Assembly (NCBI RefSeq): GCF_002741075.1
Contig: NZ_CP016634.1
Location: forward strand, 5,012,501-5,076,500
DNA: 64,000 nt
Reading direction: 5' to 3'
From: Pseudomonas putida
GTDB lineage: Bacteria > Pseudomonadota > Gammaproteobacteria > Pseudomonadales > Pseudomonadaceae
The position numbers and the translations under genes are program-made. This document shows positions 1-11,463 of this stretch, in pieces. The notes beneath the pieces are model-generated. The model did no database searches. It worked only from the letters and a program-made list of their open reading frames with translations, and was not told the DNA's origin. Position 1 is the stretch's first letter, and every line of letters starts with the position of its first letter.

Positions 1-1160
1 CCGAGGCCTTGCTGCCCTACGCCCAGCGCGGCGTGCGTTGCCACTACCTGGCGAACATCGACGGCAGCGAGTTCCACGAGCTGTCGGCCAATCTGCGCGC
101 CGAGACTACGCTGTTCATCGTCTCGTCCAAATCGTTCAACACCCTCGAAACCCTGAAGAACGCCACCGCCGCGCGTACCTGGTACCTGGCCCAGGGCGGT
201 TCCGAGGCTGAGCTGTACCGCCACTTCATCGCCGTGTCGAGCAACAAGGCCGCCGCCGTGGCCTTCGGCATGCGCGAAGAGAACATCTTCCCGATGTGGG
301 ACTGGGTAGGCGGGCGCTACTCGCTGTGGTCGGCCATCGGCTTGCCGATCGCCCTGGCCATCGGCACCGCCAACTTCAAGGAGCTGCTGTCCGGTGCCTA
401 CACCATGGACCAGCACTTCCAGAACACCCCGTTCGAGAAGAACATGCCCGTGCTGCTGGCCCTGCTGGGCGTGTGGTACGGCAACTTCTGGGGGGCCCAG
501 AGCCACGCGATCCTGCCGTACGACCATTACCTGCGCAACATCACCAAGCACTTGCAACAGTTGGACATGGAATCCAACGGCAAGAGCGTGCTGCAGGACG
601 GCACCCCGGTGAAGACCGATACCGGCCCAGTGATCTGGGGCGGCGTCGGCTGCAACGGCCAGCATGCCTACCACCAGCTGTTGCACCAGGGCACCCAGCT
701 GATCCCGGCGGACTTCATCGTTCCGGTGGTGAGTTTCAACCCAGTGGCCGACCACCACCAGTGGTTGTACGCCAACTGTCTGTCCCAGAGCCAAGCGCTG
801 ATGCTCGGCAAGACCCGCGAAGAAGCCGAGGCCGAACTGCGCGCCAAAGGCCTGAACGAAGCGGACATCGACAAGCTGGCACCACACAAGGTGATCCCGG
901 GCAACCGTCCGAGCAACACCCTGGTGGTCGAGCGCATCAGCCCGCGTCGCCTCGGTGCGCTGGTGGCCATGTACGAGCACAAGGTGTTCGTGCAGAGCGT
1001 CATCTGGGGCATCAACGCCTTCGACCAGTGGGGCGTGGAACTGGGCAAGGAGCTGGGCAAGGGCGTGTATCAACGCTTGGTCGGCAGCCTGGAAGACAGC
1101 GCTGAAGATGGTTCCACCCAGGGCCTGATCAACTACTTCCGCGGCCGTCACCGCGGCTGA
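1..1160 (+). CDS. pgi: Glucose-6-phosphate isomerase, 3' part (5' end outside window)
   Basis: Cytosolic enzyme that interconverts glucose 6-phosphate and fructose 6-phosphate in glycolysis and gluconeogenesis. The reading frame is open from the first bases of the window, so about 385 C-terminal residues are seen against roughly 550 in the family; the N-terminal third lies outside. Both family signatures are visible: [14 protein letters not shown] near position 300 and [13 protein letters not shown] near 1010. A TTG at 9 is not the real start. The gene is followed by a long terminator-like hairpin, so it probably ends its own transcript before acs. Identification is secure. Confidence 0.97.
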   Translation, partial: EALLPYAQRGVRCHYLANIDGSEFHELSANLRAETTLFIVSSKSFNTLETLKNATAARTWYLAQGGSEAELYRHFIAVSSNKAAAVAFGMREENIFPMWDWVGGRYSLWSAIGLPIALAIGTANFKELLSGAYTMDQHFQNTPFEKNMPVLLALLGVWYGNFWGAQSHAILPYDHYLRNITKHLQQLDMESNGKSVLQDGTPVKTDTGPVIWGGVGCNGQHAYHQLLHQGTQLIPADFIVPVVSFNPVADHHQWLYANCLSQSQALMLGKTREEAEAELRAKGLNEADIDKLAPHKVIPGNRPSNTLVVERISPRRLGALVAMYEHKVFVQSVIWGINAFDQWGVELGKELGKGVYQRLVGSLEDSAEDGSTQGLINYFRGRHRG

Positions 1161-1186
1161 TGCCACGCCGGTATACCTTCGCTCTC

Positions 1187-1223
1187 AGGGCCATGCATAT
1201 CACGTGGTGATGTGCATGGCCCT
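1187..1223 (+). terminator. Hairpin after pgi, likely intrinsic terminator
   Basis: A 17-bp stem (1187-1203 with 1207-1223, one T-G wobble) with a 3-base loop lies 26 bases after the pgi stop and is followed by GTTGGCTTTTG. The U tract is short, so efficiency is uncertain. Confidence 0.6.
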
Positions 1224-1340
1224 GTTGGCTTTTGCCGCGAACACCGGCATGGCCCCTTCAGGGAACACCCCCACCTTCTACACTGTCCATCGAATAGCCG
1301 CTGCAGTCCCTCGCCCCTCACAAGAGCAGGACCACCCGCC

Positions 1341-3275
<1,935 letters not shown>

Positions 3276-3285
3276 ACGGTCGCCC

Positions 3286-4176
3286 ATGGCGGCCTGCGGG
3301 ACCGCCATGGAAGCCTTACGCCGCCGCATCGAAACCCAGGTCATGAGCCTTACCGGGCTGGCCCTCGGCCAGCTCGACCTGGAATCCCCCAAGGGTGATC
3401 CAGGCCTGTTCGGCCCCCAAAGCATCAGTTGGCAGGTGCATGGCGACTTCCCCAGTATGCTGGTCGGCGGCATCAGCGCTCTGATGCTGCAACTGCTGCA
3501 CCCTTTGGCGCTGGCCGGGGTGTGGGATCACTCCAACTTCCGCCAGGACCTTCTCGGCCGGCTGCGTCGCACCAGCCAGTTCATTTCCGGCACCACCTTC
3601 GGCTCGACCCGCGATGCCGAATGGCTGATCGAGAAAGTCCGCACCATCCACCTCAAGGTGATCGGCACCGCCCCCGATGGGCGTCCTTACGCCGCCAGCG
3701 ACCCGGACCTGCTGACCTGGGTCCATGTCGCCGAGGTCAGCAGTTTTCTCGCCGCCCACCTGCGCTACCGCAACCCCCACCTCAGCCGGGAGGCTCAGGA
3801 CGCCTACTACGATGAGATCGCGCTGATCGCCGAACGCCTGGGCGCACGGGATGTGCCGCGCTCGTGTCAGGCGGTCGAGGCGTATCTGCAACGCATGCGC
3901 CCGCAGCTGCTGTGCGACGTGCGCAGCCATGAGGTGGTGGACATCCTGCTCGACGCTCCCGCCCCCAGCCGAATGGCGCAACCCGTCGGCAAACTGATGC
4001 TCAATGCCGGTATCGACCTGCTGCCGGACTGGGCCCGCGACATGCTCGACTTGCACCAGAGCCCACTTCAGCAGCGCATGATCCGCGTGGGCATCAATCG
4101 CATCGCCCCGGTGCTCCGCTGGGCCATGCGCAACGGATCGGCACACCGGGCAAGACGACGAATGGGTATCGAGTAA
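3286..4176 (+). CDS. Oxygenase MpaB family protein (DUF2236)
   Basis: A 296-residue protein of the MpaB/DUF2236 family, alpha-helical, heme-associated proteins named after a fungal oxygenase; the bacterial substrate is unknown. Visible family features are HPLALAGVWDHS near residue 70 and the histidine-rich stretch WVHVAEVSSF near 145. There is no signal peptide. Two starts are possible: ATG at 3286 and ATG at 3307 (MEALRRR), the latter behind a GCGGGA sequence. It starts 10 bases after acs and so may share its transcript. No specific reaction can be assigned. Confidence 0.8.
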   Translation: MAACGTAMEALRRRIETQVMSLTGLALGQLDLESPKGDPGLFGPQSISWQVHGDFPSMLVGGISALMLQLLHPLALAGVWDHSNFRQDLLGRLRRTSQFISGTTFGSTRDAEWLIEKVRTIHLKVIGTAPDGRPYAASDPDLLTWVHVAEVSSFLAAHLRYRNPHLSREAQDAYYDEIALIAERLGARDVPRSCQAVEAYLQRMRPQLLCDVRSHEVVDILLDAPAPSRMAQPVGKLMLNAGIDLLPDWARDMLDLHQSPLQQRMIRVGINRIAPVLRWAMRNGSAHRARRRMGIE

Positions 4177-4254
4177 GGTTTTTGGTCGTTTCGTCGGAAC
4201 CGTTTTAACGTGCCATACTCCAAGGCACCCCGCTTCAGACAGATGACGTCTTAC

Positions 4255-7191
4255 ATGCCCAAAGGATTGACGCGCGCCGTCGGCGCCATGCTGGCCCTCG
4301 TGGCCCTGTACAGCCTGCTTGGCTTTCTCATTATTCCTGGTGTCGGCCTGCGTATCGCCAACCAGCAACTGGCGCAATACGCGACGGTGCCGGCACACCT
4401 GCAGCGCCTCGAGTTCAACCCGTTCAGCCTTGAGCTCACGCTCTGGGGGCTGCAGATCGGCGAACCGGGCAAAGAACAGGTGGGCTTCGAACGCCTCTAC
4501 GCCAACCTCTCGCTCGACAGCCTGTGGACCAAGGCCCTGCACCTGGAAACGGTGGAGCTGGACAAGCCCCGCAACGAAGTCCTCTTCGCCAAGGACGGCA
4601 GCCTCAACCTGACCCAGCTGTTCAAGCTACCGCCCAGCGAACCCAAGCCCGAGGAGCCCGCAGGCGACCCCTTCCCGCTGCGCATCGGTAGCATCAAGCT
4701 CAGCGAAGGCTATTTGCACTTCCAGGACCTGCGACCGAGCGAGCCCATCGAGTTCCTCTACGACTCCATGAACCTGGAGCTGAAAAACCTCAGCACCCTG
4801 CCCGACGACAATGCCGACATGGCGTTGGTCGCCATTGGCCCCAATGGCGGGCGCATCGACTGGAGCGGCACCTTGAGCCTGGCTCCCATCGCCTCCGAGG
4901 GTACCCTCAAGGTCACTGAAGGCAAGATGAAAGCCTTCTGGCCTTACGTACGCGATGCGGTCCCCCTGGTGCTGGAAGACGGCATCGTCAGCCTGGACAC
5001 CCACTACAAGCTCAACCTGTCCAAGGAAACCGAGCTGTTGCTGGACAACGCCTCGGTGCGCATCGCGCCCTTCGCCATCAAGGCACCCGACGGACGCCCA
5101 CTGGCCCGCCTGGCCAGCCTGGAGGTGAGCGAAACCTCCATCGACCTGGCCAAGCAGCGGGTCACCGTCGGCAAGATACGCAGCGAAAAACTCGAAACCT
5201 GGGCCGCGCTCGAACGCGACGGCCAGCTCGACTGGCAAAAACTGTTCGCCAGCCAGCCAGCCAAAGCCACACCGAAGGAAAAAGCCGAACCTGCCGCCGC
5301 CGAGCCGACCACAGAGGAAAAGGCCGCCAAGGAGCCAAGCAAGCCCTGGCAGGTGTTGCTCAAGGACGTGCAACTGCGCAACTACCAGGTGCACCTGGCC
5401 GACCGCAGCCAGAAGGAGCCCGTGGCGCTGGATGTAGGCCCGCTCAATGTGGACCTGCAGGACTTCGACAGCCTCAACCAGTCGCCCTTCACCCTCAAGC
5501 TAGACACAGGTGTCGGCAAGCAAGGCAAGCTGCAGGCCGCAGGCCAGGTCAACTTGGCGCCGGTCACCGCCAAGCTCGATGTCAGCACCCGCGACATCGA
5601 CCTGCGCGTGGCCCAGGCCTACATCAGCCCGTTCATCCGTCTGGAACTGCGCAGCGGCATGCTTTCCAGTGACCTGAAGGTCGACCTCAAGAGCACCGAA
5701 CCGCTGGCCTTCAGCGTCGGCGGCAAGGCTCAGGTGAGCCAGCTGCACACCCTGGATACCATCAAGAATCGGGACTTCGTCAAATGGCAGCAGCTGGACC
5801 TGAGTGGCCTGTCGTACGTCCATGGCGATGCCCTGTCGATCGACAAGGTGACCCTGTTGCAGCCCTATGCGCGCTTCATCATCAACGAAGACCGCACCAC
5901 CAATGTCGACGACTTGCTGATCCCGCAACCGGCCAGCGGGCCAGCGACCGGCCAGGCCAAACCGGCCACTGCCAGCAATGAAAAGCCGCTGGGCATCCGC
6001 ATCGGCGGGATCGACATCAACGATGGCTCGGCCAACTTTGCCGATCTCACCCTGACCCCCAACTTCGCCACGGCCATCCAGCAGTTGAACGGCCAGATCG
6101 GCACCATCGACAACCGCAAGCCAGCACCGGCCAAGGTCGATGTGAAAGGCAAGGTGGACCGCTACGCGCCGGTGACGATCAAAGGTGCGCTCAACCCCTT
6201 CAACCCGCTGGCAAGCCTGGACATCGCCACCAGCTTCAAGCGTGTGGAACTGACCACGCTGACGCCCTACTCAGGCAAGTTCGCGGGCTTCCGCATCCGC
6301 AAAGGCCGGCTGAACCTCGACCTGCATTACCTGATCACCAACGGCCAGCTCAAGGCCGAGAACAAGGTGGTGGTCGAACAACTGCAATTGGGTGAGAAGG
6401 TCGACAGTCCCGACGCGGTGGACCTGCCGATCCGCCTGGCGGTGGCGCTGCTCAAGGACACCGAAGGCAAGATCTCCATCGAACTGCCGGTGACCGGCGA
6501 CTTGAACAACCCGCAGTTCAGCGTCATGCCGATCATCTGGCAGACCTTGCGCAATCTGGTGCTGCGCGCGGCCCAGGCGCCGTTCAAGTTCATCGGCGGC
6601 CTGATCGCCGGCGGCGGTGCTGAGGACCTCGGTAACGTAGCGTTCACTCCAGGCTCCAGCGACCTCAGCGCCGACGCTCAGTCAGCGCTGGACAAACTCG
6701 CCAGCGCGCTCAAGGAACGCCCGGAACTGCGCCTGGAGATCGAAGGCACCAGTGCACAGAGCAGCGATGGCCCGCTGATCGCCAAGCAACGCCTGGAGCG
6801 CGAGTACCAGGCTACCTGGTACAAGATTCTCCAGCGCCGCGGCGACAAGGTACCGGCCAACGCATCGATGCTGGTGGTCGACGACAGCGACAAACCGGCG
6901 ATGCTCGAAGGTATCTACCGCGCTCGTCTCAAGCAGCAGCCGCCGGCCGAATGGCAGCAGCTCAGCCGCGATGAACGCACTACCAAGCTGCACGATGCGG
7001 TGATCAAGAGCTGGTCTGAAAGTACCGCGCTGTTGCGTCAACTGGGCCAGGACCGCGCCGGCAGCATCAAGGACTACCTGGTGGACAAAGGCCAGTTGGA
7101 AGACGACCGGGTGTATTTCATCGATACCAACCTGGGGCAGGCGGAAAGCGATGGGCAGGTCATCACGCCATTGCATCTGGATGCCGAGTAA
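4255..7191 (+). CDS. DUF748 AsmA/TamB-like envelope protein
   Basis: Large (about 978 residues) protein with an uncleaved N-terminal membrane anchor (about residues 8-32) followed by long repetitive beta-rich DUF748 segments, an Ala/Glu/Lys-rich linker near residue 340, and a C-terminal part with an OmpA-like peptidoglycan-binding flavour (NVAFTPGSSDLSADAQ near 800). AsmA-like proteins bridge the periplasm and are thought to move phospholipids or affect outer-membrane assembly; a role here is inferred from family only. The start at ATG 4255 (MPKGLTR) gives the cleanest anchor; GTG 4210 and ATG 4243 are in frame. Confidence 0.8.
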   Translation: MPKGLTRAVGAMLALVALYSLLGFLIIPGVGLRIANQQLAQYATVPAHLQRLEFNPFSLELTLWGLQIGEPGKEQVGFERLYANLSLDSLWTKALHLETVELDKPRNEVLFAKDGSLNLTQLFKLPPSEPKPEEPAGDPFPLRIGSIKLSEGYLHFQDLRPSEPIEFLYDSMNLELKNLSTLPDDNADMALVAIGPNGGRIDWSGTLSLAPIASEGTLKVTEGKMKAFWPYVRDAVPLVLEDGIVSLDTHYKLNLSKETELLLDNASVRIAPFAIKAPDGRPLARLASLEVSETSIDLAKQRVTVGKIRSEKLETWAALERDGQLDWQKLFASQPAKATPKEKAEPAAAEPTTEEKAAKEPSKPWQVLLKDVQLRNYQVHLADRSQKEPVALDVGPLNVDLQDFDSLNQSPFTLKLDTGVGKQGKLQAAGQVNLAPVTAKLDVSTRDIDLRVAQAYISPFIRLELRSGMLSSDLKVDLKSTEPLAFSVGGKAQVSQLHTLDTIKNRDFVKWQQLDLSGLSYVHGDALSIDKVTLLQPYARFIINEDRTTNVDDLLIPQPASGPATGQAKPATASNEKPLGIRIGGIDINDGSANFADLTLTPNFATAIQQLNGQIGTIDNRKPAPAKVDVKGKVDRYAPVTIKGALNPFNPLASLDIATSFKRVELTTLTPYSGKFAGFRIRKGRLNLDLHYLITNGQLKAENKVVVEQLQLGEKVDSPDAVDLPIRLAVALLKDTEGKISIELPVTGDLNNPQFSVMPIIWQTLRNLVLRAAQAPFKFIGGLIAGGGAEDLGNVAFTPGSSDLSADAQSALDKLASALKERPELRLEIEGTSAQSSDGPLIAKQRLEREYQATWYKILQRRGDKVPANASMLVVDDSDKPAMLEGIYRARLKQQPPAEWQQLSRDERTTKLHDAVIKSWSESTALLRQLGQDRAGSIKDYLVDKGQLEDDRVYFIDTNLGQAESDGQVITPLHLDAE

Positions 7192-7230
7192 GCCGCGCCT
7201 ACGGGCAGGGCCCGAGGCTGGCCGCTGTCA

Positions 7231-7293
7231 TCTTCGCGGGTAAACCCGCTCCTACGGAGGCTGTGCGGGCCCTGTAGTAGCGGATTTACCCGC
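7231..7293. repeat. REP pair (inverted)
   Basis: The sequence TCTTCGCGGGTAAACCCGCT at 7231 and a diverged inverted copy at 7272-7293 form a BIME-like pair between convergent genes. Same family as the repeats near 30.7, 40.1, 47.1 and 54.8 kb. Confidence 0.8.
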
Positions 7294-7299
7294 CCCCCC

Positions 7300-7713
7300 T
7301 CAGACCAGCCGCTGTCCGGAAACCGCCGGGTGATACAGCGGTTGCACCTTGTTGCCGGCCGGATCGAGGACATGGAAGCTGCGCGCGCCATCGCCATGAT
7401 CGAACGGCCGGTCCAGCAGGGTCACGCCATGGGCCTTGAAATACAGGTACCAGGCGTCCAGCTCCTCCACGCTGTCGACGATGAAGCCATAGTGATCCAG
7501 GGTCTGCAGACCATTGGCAGCACCTGCGCCGCGTCCCAGGGACAGGTTGTCGTTACCGCAGGTCAGGTACACCAGGTCCTCGTGGGCACGGTGCAGCACT
7601 TCCATGCCCAGCAGATCGACGTAGAAGCGCTCGCACTCCTCCAGATTGGGTACCAGCAGGGCGAGGTGACGCAGGCCATTCAGGCGGCCAGGACGGGCGG
7701 GAAGATCGGACAT
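7300..7713 (-). CDS. VOC family protein (glyoxalase/dioxygenase fold)
   Basis: A 137-residue vicinal-oxygen-chelate protein. It has the two beta-alpha-beta-beta-beta modules of the fold, starting with LRHLALLVPNLEECERFYVDLLGM (here shortened to its key residues H17, E25, F29, Y30, L34) and ending DPAGNKVQPLYHP. The metal-ligand positions expected of glyoxalase I (H, E, H, E) are only partly evident, so the reaction cannot be given. The ATG at 7713 follows AAAGGAG. It is divergent from the quinol-monooxygenase-like gene across 60 bp that hold a TGTATACA palindrome. Confidence 0.75.
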   Translation of the reverse strand: MSDLPARPGRLNGLRHLALLVPNLEECERFYVDLLGMEVLHRAHEDLVYLTCGNDNLSLGRGAGAANGLQTLDHYGFIVDSVEELDAWYLYFKAHGVTLLDRPFDHGDGARSFHVLDPAGNKVQPLYHPAVSGQRLV

Positions 7714-7730
7714 GGACGCGACTCCTTTTA

Positions 7731-7738
7731 TGTATACA
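7731..7738. promoter_or_regulatory. TGTATACA palindrome in divergent promoter region
   Basis: A perfect 8-bp palindrome sits in the 60-bp divergent gap, close to both Shine-Dalgarno sequences. GntR-type regulators often bind similar sites, but no regulator gene is adjacent and a match of this length can be chance. Confidence 0.25.
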
Positions 7739-7773
7739 ATTTGCCGTCGAATTTAAAACAAAAGGACCGCCTT

Positions 7774-8088
7774 GTGTACAGCCTCTTCATCAAGACCCGG
7801 GTCAAGCCCGGCAGCGCCGACCAATTCCTGAGCGCCATCAAGGTCAATGCGGCCGCCTCGGTGGCCAATGAGCCAGGTTGCCTGGTGTTCGATGTGTCCC
7901 AGGACCGCGTCGACCCGGACGTCATCTACCTCTATGAGATCTATCGCGACGACGCCGCGTATGACGCCCACACCCAAACGGCGCATTTCCGTGACAGCCG
8001 CCCGCTGGTGGACCCGCTGATCGTCGAGCAGGAGTGCTTCGAGAGCGATGTGATTGCCTTCAACCCCGTGCGCCTGGGCGGCGAATAG
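7774..8088 (+). CDS. Putative quinol monooxygenase (ABM domain)
   Basis: A 104-residue protein of the antibiotic-biosynthesis-monooxygenase fold: short ferredoxin-like alpha/beta domains that act as dimers, such as YgiN. Visible landmarks are the ANEPGCLVFDVSQD strand region near residue 32 and the YEIYRDDAAYDAHTQTAHF segment (key residues E54, Y56, H66, H71). No signal peptide. The GTG at 7774 is chosen because AAAGGA lies about 7 bases upstream and the family start (VYSLFIKTRVKPG) follows; an open frame runs further back but across the divergent gene. Substrate unknown. Confidence 0.75.
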   Translation: MYSLFIKTRVKPGSADQFLSAIKVNAAASVANEPGCLVFDVSQDRVDPDVIYLYEIYRDDAAYDAHTQTAHFRDSRPLVDPLIVEQECFESDVIAFNPVRLGGE

Positions 8089-8099
8089 ACGAACAATGG

Positions 8100-8167
8100 T
8101 CGAGGGCCGCTGTGTGACCCTGTCGCTGGCTTCGAATCCAGCGGCAGAGGCGCACAGCGGCCCTCGA
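8100..8167. terminator. Nested inverted repeat between convergent genes
   Basis: A perfect 15-bp outer stem (8100-8114 with 8153-8167) encloses an inner 6-bp stem (CGCTGG at 8124 with CCAGCG at 8138). It lies between the ends of the quinol-monooxygenase-like gene and the BON gene and could stop both transcripts, though it lacks a U tract. Confidence 0.5.
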
Positions 8168-8207
8168 TGAAAGGATGGCCAAGTCCTTTTGGCCGACGGG
8201 ACAATCC

Positions 8208-8561
8208 TTATTCGGTTTTCAGGCCGTCAGCTGACACGGCCTGGACACCCTTGATCGCTTTGGCGATGGCGATCGCCTGTTCTTTCTGCGAGGCGGTGAT
8301 GGCTACGTCAGAGGACAGAGAGACCACACCTTTGTTGGTCTCGACCTTGATATCGCTGCCAGGGATGCCTTTCTCTGTCATCAGGTCGGCCTTCACTTTG
8401 GTGGTGATCCAAGTGTCTTTGGTCTCTTCCTTGGCCTTGGTCACTTCACCGGCCGCCAGCGTCATTGGGGACGACTGGGCGGGCTGCTGGGCAAATGCCG
8501 CATTAGCCATGGTCAGGGTCAGGGCGGTGGCAGTAGCGGCAGCAATGGCGAATTTCTTCAT
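8208..8561 (-). CDS. Exported BON-domain protein (OsmY-like)
   Basis: A 117-residue protein with a signal peptide (MKKFAIAAATATALTLTMA, cleavage probably after AFA at about residue 24) and one BON domain. BON domains bind membranes or phospholipids and occur in periplasmic osmotic-shock proteins such as OsmY, which usually has two. Motif landmarks are DTWITTKVKADLM near 49 and GVVSLSSDV near 78. The ATG at 8561 follows CAGGAG; an upstream in-frame ATG at 8597 would spoil the signal peptide. A sigma-54-like site lies about 65 bases upstream. Confidence 0.85.
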   Translation of the reverse strand: MKKFAIAAATATALTLTMANAAFAQQPAQSSPMTLAAGEVTKAKEETKDTWITTKVKADLMTEKGIPGSDIKVETNKGVVSLSSDVAITASQKEQAIAIAKAIKGVQAVSADGLKTE

Positions 8562-8773
8562 GTGAGTCACTCCTGTTGTTCGAAAGGACTGCGCCATGTT
8601 TCCTGGCAGCAGGTGAGACTAACTTTGCATGTGCTGTGCCAGTTTTCTCCCAGAAAAAATCTCTTAAAAATCAATAAATTACAAAAACAAATTCGCTTTG
8701 CCATCGTGCAATTTGCAAGGCTTGGCAAAATCCTGCATGCAAGATGCAAGTGGCCCAAGAAAACGTACGCGGT
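8562..8773. other. AT-rich gap upstream of the BON gene
   Basis: About 210 bases, clearly richer in A and T than the neighbours (runs such as AAAAAATCTCTTAAAAATC near 8655). It contains the sigma-54-like site and joins directly to the transposase remnant. An open frame crosses it on the minus strand but has no resemblance to transposase or any protein I know. Confidence 0.5.
8625..8642 (-). promoter_or_regulatory. Sigma-54-like -24/-12 site
   Basis: On the minus strand CTGGCAC, five bases, then ATGCA: one base off the TGGCAC-N5-TTGC consensus with the GG and GC elements correctly spaced. It lies upstream of the BON gene. No enhancer-binding regulator is nearby, so it remains a prediction. 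Confidence 0.4.
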
Positions 8774-9228
8774 CAAGTTCAGGTGGCGTCGCGCGCAAGC
8801 GACTGCCTGAAACTTGCTCCCGTCGATGGCAACCAGGTCACCAGCAATCAAACCGGCAGTTCGGCAGAACTGCACAAAAGCTCGGCACGTCGCAACGAAC
8901 GCGGCTTTGTTGTTCTTGTGAAAGTCGGCGATGGTCTTGAAGTCGGGTTTCAGCCGGTTGATCAGCCACATCACTTCGATGTGCGCTGGCATTCGACCTC
9001 CAGACGCCGAGACAAGCGAATGCGCTGGAAATAGCCATAGAGGTAGAGCTTGAGCTGATTGGCGGGGTCATACGCGGGGCGCCCGGTGGCCTTGGGCTGA
9101 GTTTTTTCAAAGCCGAGCTGACCTAGATCCAGCTTGGCGACATACAGGTCGATGACCCGTACGAGGTGATCTTCAGGGATCAATTCCTCCAACGAGACCG
9201 GGAACAGGCGGGTCTGGCTGCGGGACTC
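8774..9228 (-). pseudogene. Truncated, frameshifted IS1182-type transposase remnant
   Basis: Two overlapping minus-strand frames together encode the N-terminal DUF772 region and the beginning of the catalytic domain of an IS1182/IS5-like transposase: SLEELIPEDHLVRVIDLYV, GRPAYDPANQLKLYLYGYF, then after a shift EVMWLINRLKPDFKTIADF and LVAIDGSKFQAV (first catalytic aspartate). The junction near 8990 reads CGCACATC where CGCAACATC would keep frame, so a single-base deletion explains the break. Homology stops at about 8774 and upstream there is an in-frame stop at 9229-9231. No inverted repeats or target duplication were seen. It is a dead fragment. Confidence 0.85.
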
Positions 9229-9249
9229 TCATTGTATGTAGGCCATAAC

Positions 9250-9287
9250 GAAAAATGCTCCGTATCTTTCGATACGGAGCATTTTTT
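9250..9287 (-). terminator. Intrinsic terminator of pnp
   Basis: A perfect stem of about 16 bp (9251-9266 with 9271-9286) with a GAAA tetraloop on the minus strand, flanked by A and T runs on both sides, so it can work in either direction. It lies 70 bases after the pnp stop. Confidence 0.9.
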
Positions 9288-9357
9288 TAAAGGGCCGGGC
9301 AGATTGCTAGGTTTTCACACAGTCTGCCGAAGGGGTCCTTTTTTCGCCTGGAGAGGC

Positions 9358-11463
9358 TTAAACGCCGGATGCCTTGGCAGCCGCCACGTCCTTGATCGAC
9401 AGCTTGATACGGCCGCGATTGTCCACGTCCAGTACCAGTACTTCGACTTCCTGGCCTTCTTTCAGAACATCGGTGACCTTCTCTACGCGCGCATCGCTGA
9501 GCATGGAGATGTGCACCAGACCGTCTTTGCCCGGCAGGATGTTGACGAAGGCGCCGAAGTCGACAATACGCTCGACCTTGCCCACGTAGATCTTGCCGAT
9601 TTCGGCCTCGGCGGTGATGCCCAGGATGCGCTGCTTGGCCGCTTCGGCCGCTTCCTTGGTTTCGCCGAAGATCTTGATCGAGCCGTCGTCTTCGATGTCG
9701 ATCGAAGCCTTGGTCTCTTCGCAGATGGCGCGGATGGTAGCGCCGCCTTTGCCGATGACGTCACGGATCTTGTCGGTGTCGATCTTCATCGCCAGCATGG
9801 TCGGTGCGTTAGCCGACAGCTCGCTGCGCGACTGAGCGATGATCTGGTTCATCTGACCGAGGATATTCAGGCGCGCTTCCAGGGCCTGGCCCAGGGCGAT
9901 TTCCATGATCTCTTCGGTGATGCCGTTGATCTTGATGTCCATCTGCAGTGCGGTAACACCCTTGGCGGTACCGGCAACCTTGAAGTCCATGTCGCCCAGG
10001 TGGTCTTCGTCACCCAGGATATCGGTCAGGACTGCGAACTTGTCGCCTTCCTTGACCAGGCCCATGGCGATACCGGCGACTGGCGCCTTCATCGGTACGC
10101 CCGCGTCCATCAGTGCCAGGGAGGCACCGCAGACCGACGCCATGGAGCTGGAGCCGTTGGACTCGGTGATTTCCGATACGACGCGGATGGTGTACGGGAA
10201 CTCGCTGTCGCTCGGCAGCATGGCTTGAACGCCACGACGGGCCAGACGGCCGTGGCCGATTTCACGACGGCCAGCGCCGCCCATGCGGCCGCACTCGCCG
10301 ACCGAGAACGGTGGGAAGTTGTAGTGCAGCATGAAGGCGTCTTTCTTCTCGCCTTCCAGGGTGTCCAGCAACTGGGCATCACGGGCAGTACCCAGGGTCG
10401 CAACGACCAGGGCCTGGGTTTCGCCGCGGGTGAACAGTGCCGAACCGTGGGTCTTCGGCAGCACACCGACTTCGATGTTCAGCGGGCGCACGGTGCGGGT
10501 GTCACGGCCGTCGATACGCGGCTTGCCGTTGACGATGTTCTCGCGGACGGTGCGGTATTCCAGCTCGCCGAAGATGTCCTTGATCTGGCCAGCGGTCGGG
10601 CCGGTTTCTTCGTTGGACAGACGGGCAATGGCCTGGTCGCGCAGCTCACCCAGACGGTTGTAGCGGTCGGCCTTCAGGGTGATGGTGTAGGCTTGGGAAA
10701 TGGCCTCGCCGAATTCGGCACGCACCTGGTTCAGCAGCTCGGTATTGGCTGGAGCTGGCTGCCAGTCCCAAGTCGGCTTGCCGGCTTCGGCGGCCAGTTC
10801 CTTGACGGCCTGGATAACGGTCTGGAACTCGTCGTGGGCGAACAGCACGGCGCCCAGCATCTGGTCTTCGGTCAGCTCTTTGGCTTCCGATTCAACCATC
10901 AGTACAGCGGACTCGGTACCGGCCACGACCATGTCGAGGCTGGAGGCTTCCAGTTGCTCGTAGGTCGGGTTCAGCAGGTAGCCGGTGCTTTCGTGGAAGG
11001 CGACGCGGGCTGCGCCGATCGGGCCTTCGAACGGGATGCCGGAGATGGCCAGGGCAGCCGAGGTACCGATCATCGCTGCGATGTCCGGATCGGTCTTCTT
11101 GCTGGTGGAAACCACGGTGCAGACAACCTGCACTTCGTTCATGAACCCTTCAGGGAACAGCGGGCGGATCGGACGGTCGATCAGGCGCGAAGTGAGGGTT
11201 TCTTTCTCGGAAGGACGGCCTTCACGCTTGAAGAAGCCACCAGGGATCTTGCCAGCGGCGTAGGTCTTTTCCTGGTAGTGGACGGACAGCGGGAAGAAGC
11301 CCTTGCCTGGATCTGCCTGCTTGGCACCGACCACGGTCACCAGCACGGTGACGTCGTTGTCGACGGTGACCAGCACGGCGCCGGTCGCCTGCCGGGCGAT
11401 GCGGCCCGTCTCGAGGGTTACGGTCGACTGACCGAACTGGAATTTCTTGATTACCGGGTTCAC
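9358..11463 (-). CDS. pnp: Polyribonucleotide nucleotidyltransferase (PNPase)
   Basis: Phosphorolytic 3'-5' exoribonuclease and degradosome partner. The 701-residue protein has two RNase PH-like domains (about 1-200 and 315-540), a KH domain with the loop IGKGG at about 565, and an S1 domain at about 620-690 ([18 protein letters not shown]). The catalytic-site segment [16 protein letters not shown] lies near 485. The start is GTG at 11463 behind AGGTAGGAAACC. Downstream of rpsO, as in most gamma-proteobacteria; the 250-base leader carries two strong hairpins, in line with the RNase III and PNPase self-regulation known for E. coli pnp. Confidence 0.97.
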   Translation of the reverse strand: MNPVIKKFQFGQSTVTLETGRIARQATGAVLVTVDNDVTVLVTVVGAKQADPGKGFFPLSVHYQEKTYAAGKIPGGFFKREGRPSEKETLTSRLIDRPIRPLFPEGFMNEVQVVCTVVSTSKKTDPDIAAMIGTSAALAISGIPFEGPIGAARVAFHESTGYLLNPTYEQLEASSLDMVVAGTESAVLMVESEAKELTEDQMLGAVLFAHDEFQTVIQAVKELAAEAGKPTWDWQPAPANTELLNQVRAEFGEAISQAYTITLKADRYNRLGELRDQAIARLSNEETGPTAGQIKDIFGELEYRTVRENIVNGKPRIDGRDTRTVRPLNIEVGVLPKTHGSALFTRGETQALVVATLGTARDAQLLDTLEGEKKDAFMLHYNFPPFSVGECGRMGGAGRREIGHGRLARRGVQAMLPSDSEFPYTIRVVSEITESNGSSSMASVCGASLALMDAGVPMKAPVAGIAMGLVKEGDKFAVLTDILGDEDHLGDMDFKVAGTAKGVTALQMDIKINGITEEIMEIALGQALEARLNILGQMNQIIAQSRSELSANAPTMLAMKIDTDKIRDVIGKGGATIRAICEETKASIDIEDDGSIKIFGETKEAAEAAKQRILGITAEAEIGKIYVGKVERIVDFGAFVNILPGKDGLVHISMLSDARVEKVTDVLKEGQEVEVLVLDVDNRGRIKLSIKDVAAAKASGV

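Noticed and set aside
7330..7773. Long N-terminal extension of the quinol-monooxygenase-like gene
   Set aside because: It lies antisense to the VOC gene; the GTG at 7774 has a good ribosome-binding site and begins the conserved domain.
8567..8773. Possible continuation of the transposase beyond 8774
   Set aside because: The frame is open but the AT-rich translation shows no transposase similarity; a second frame was tried by eye and also fails.
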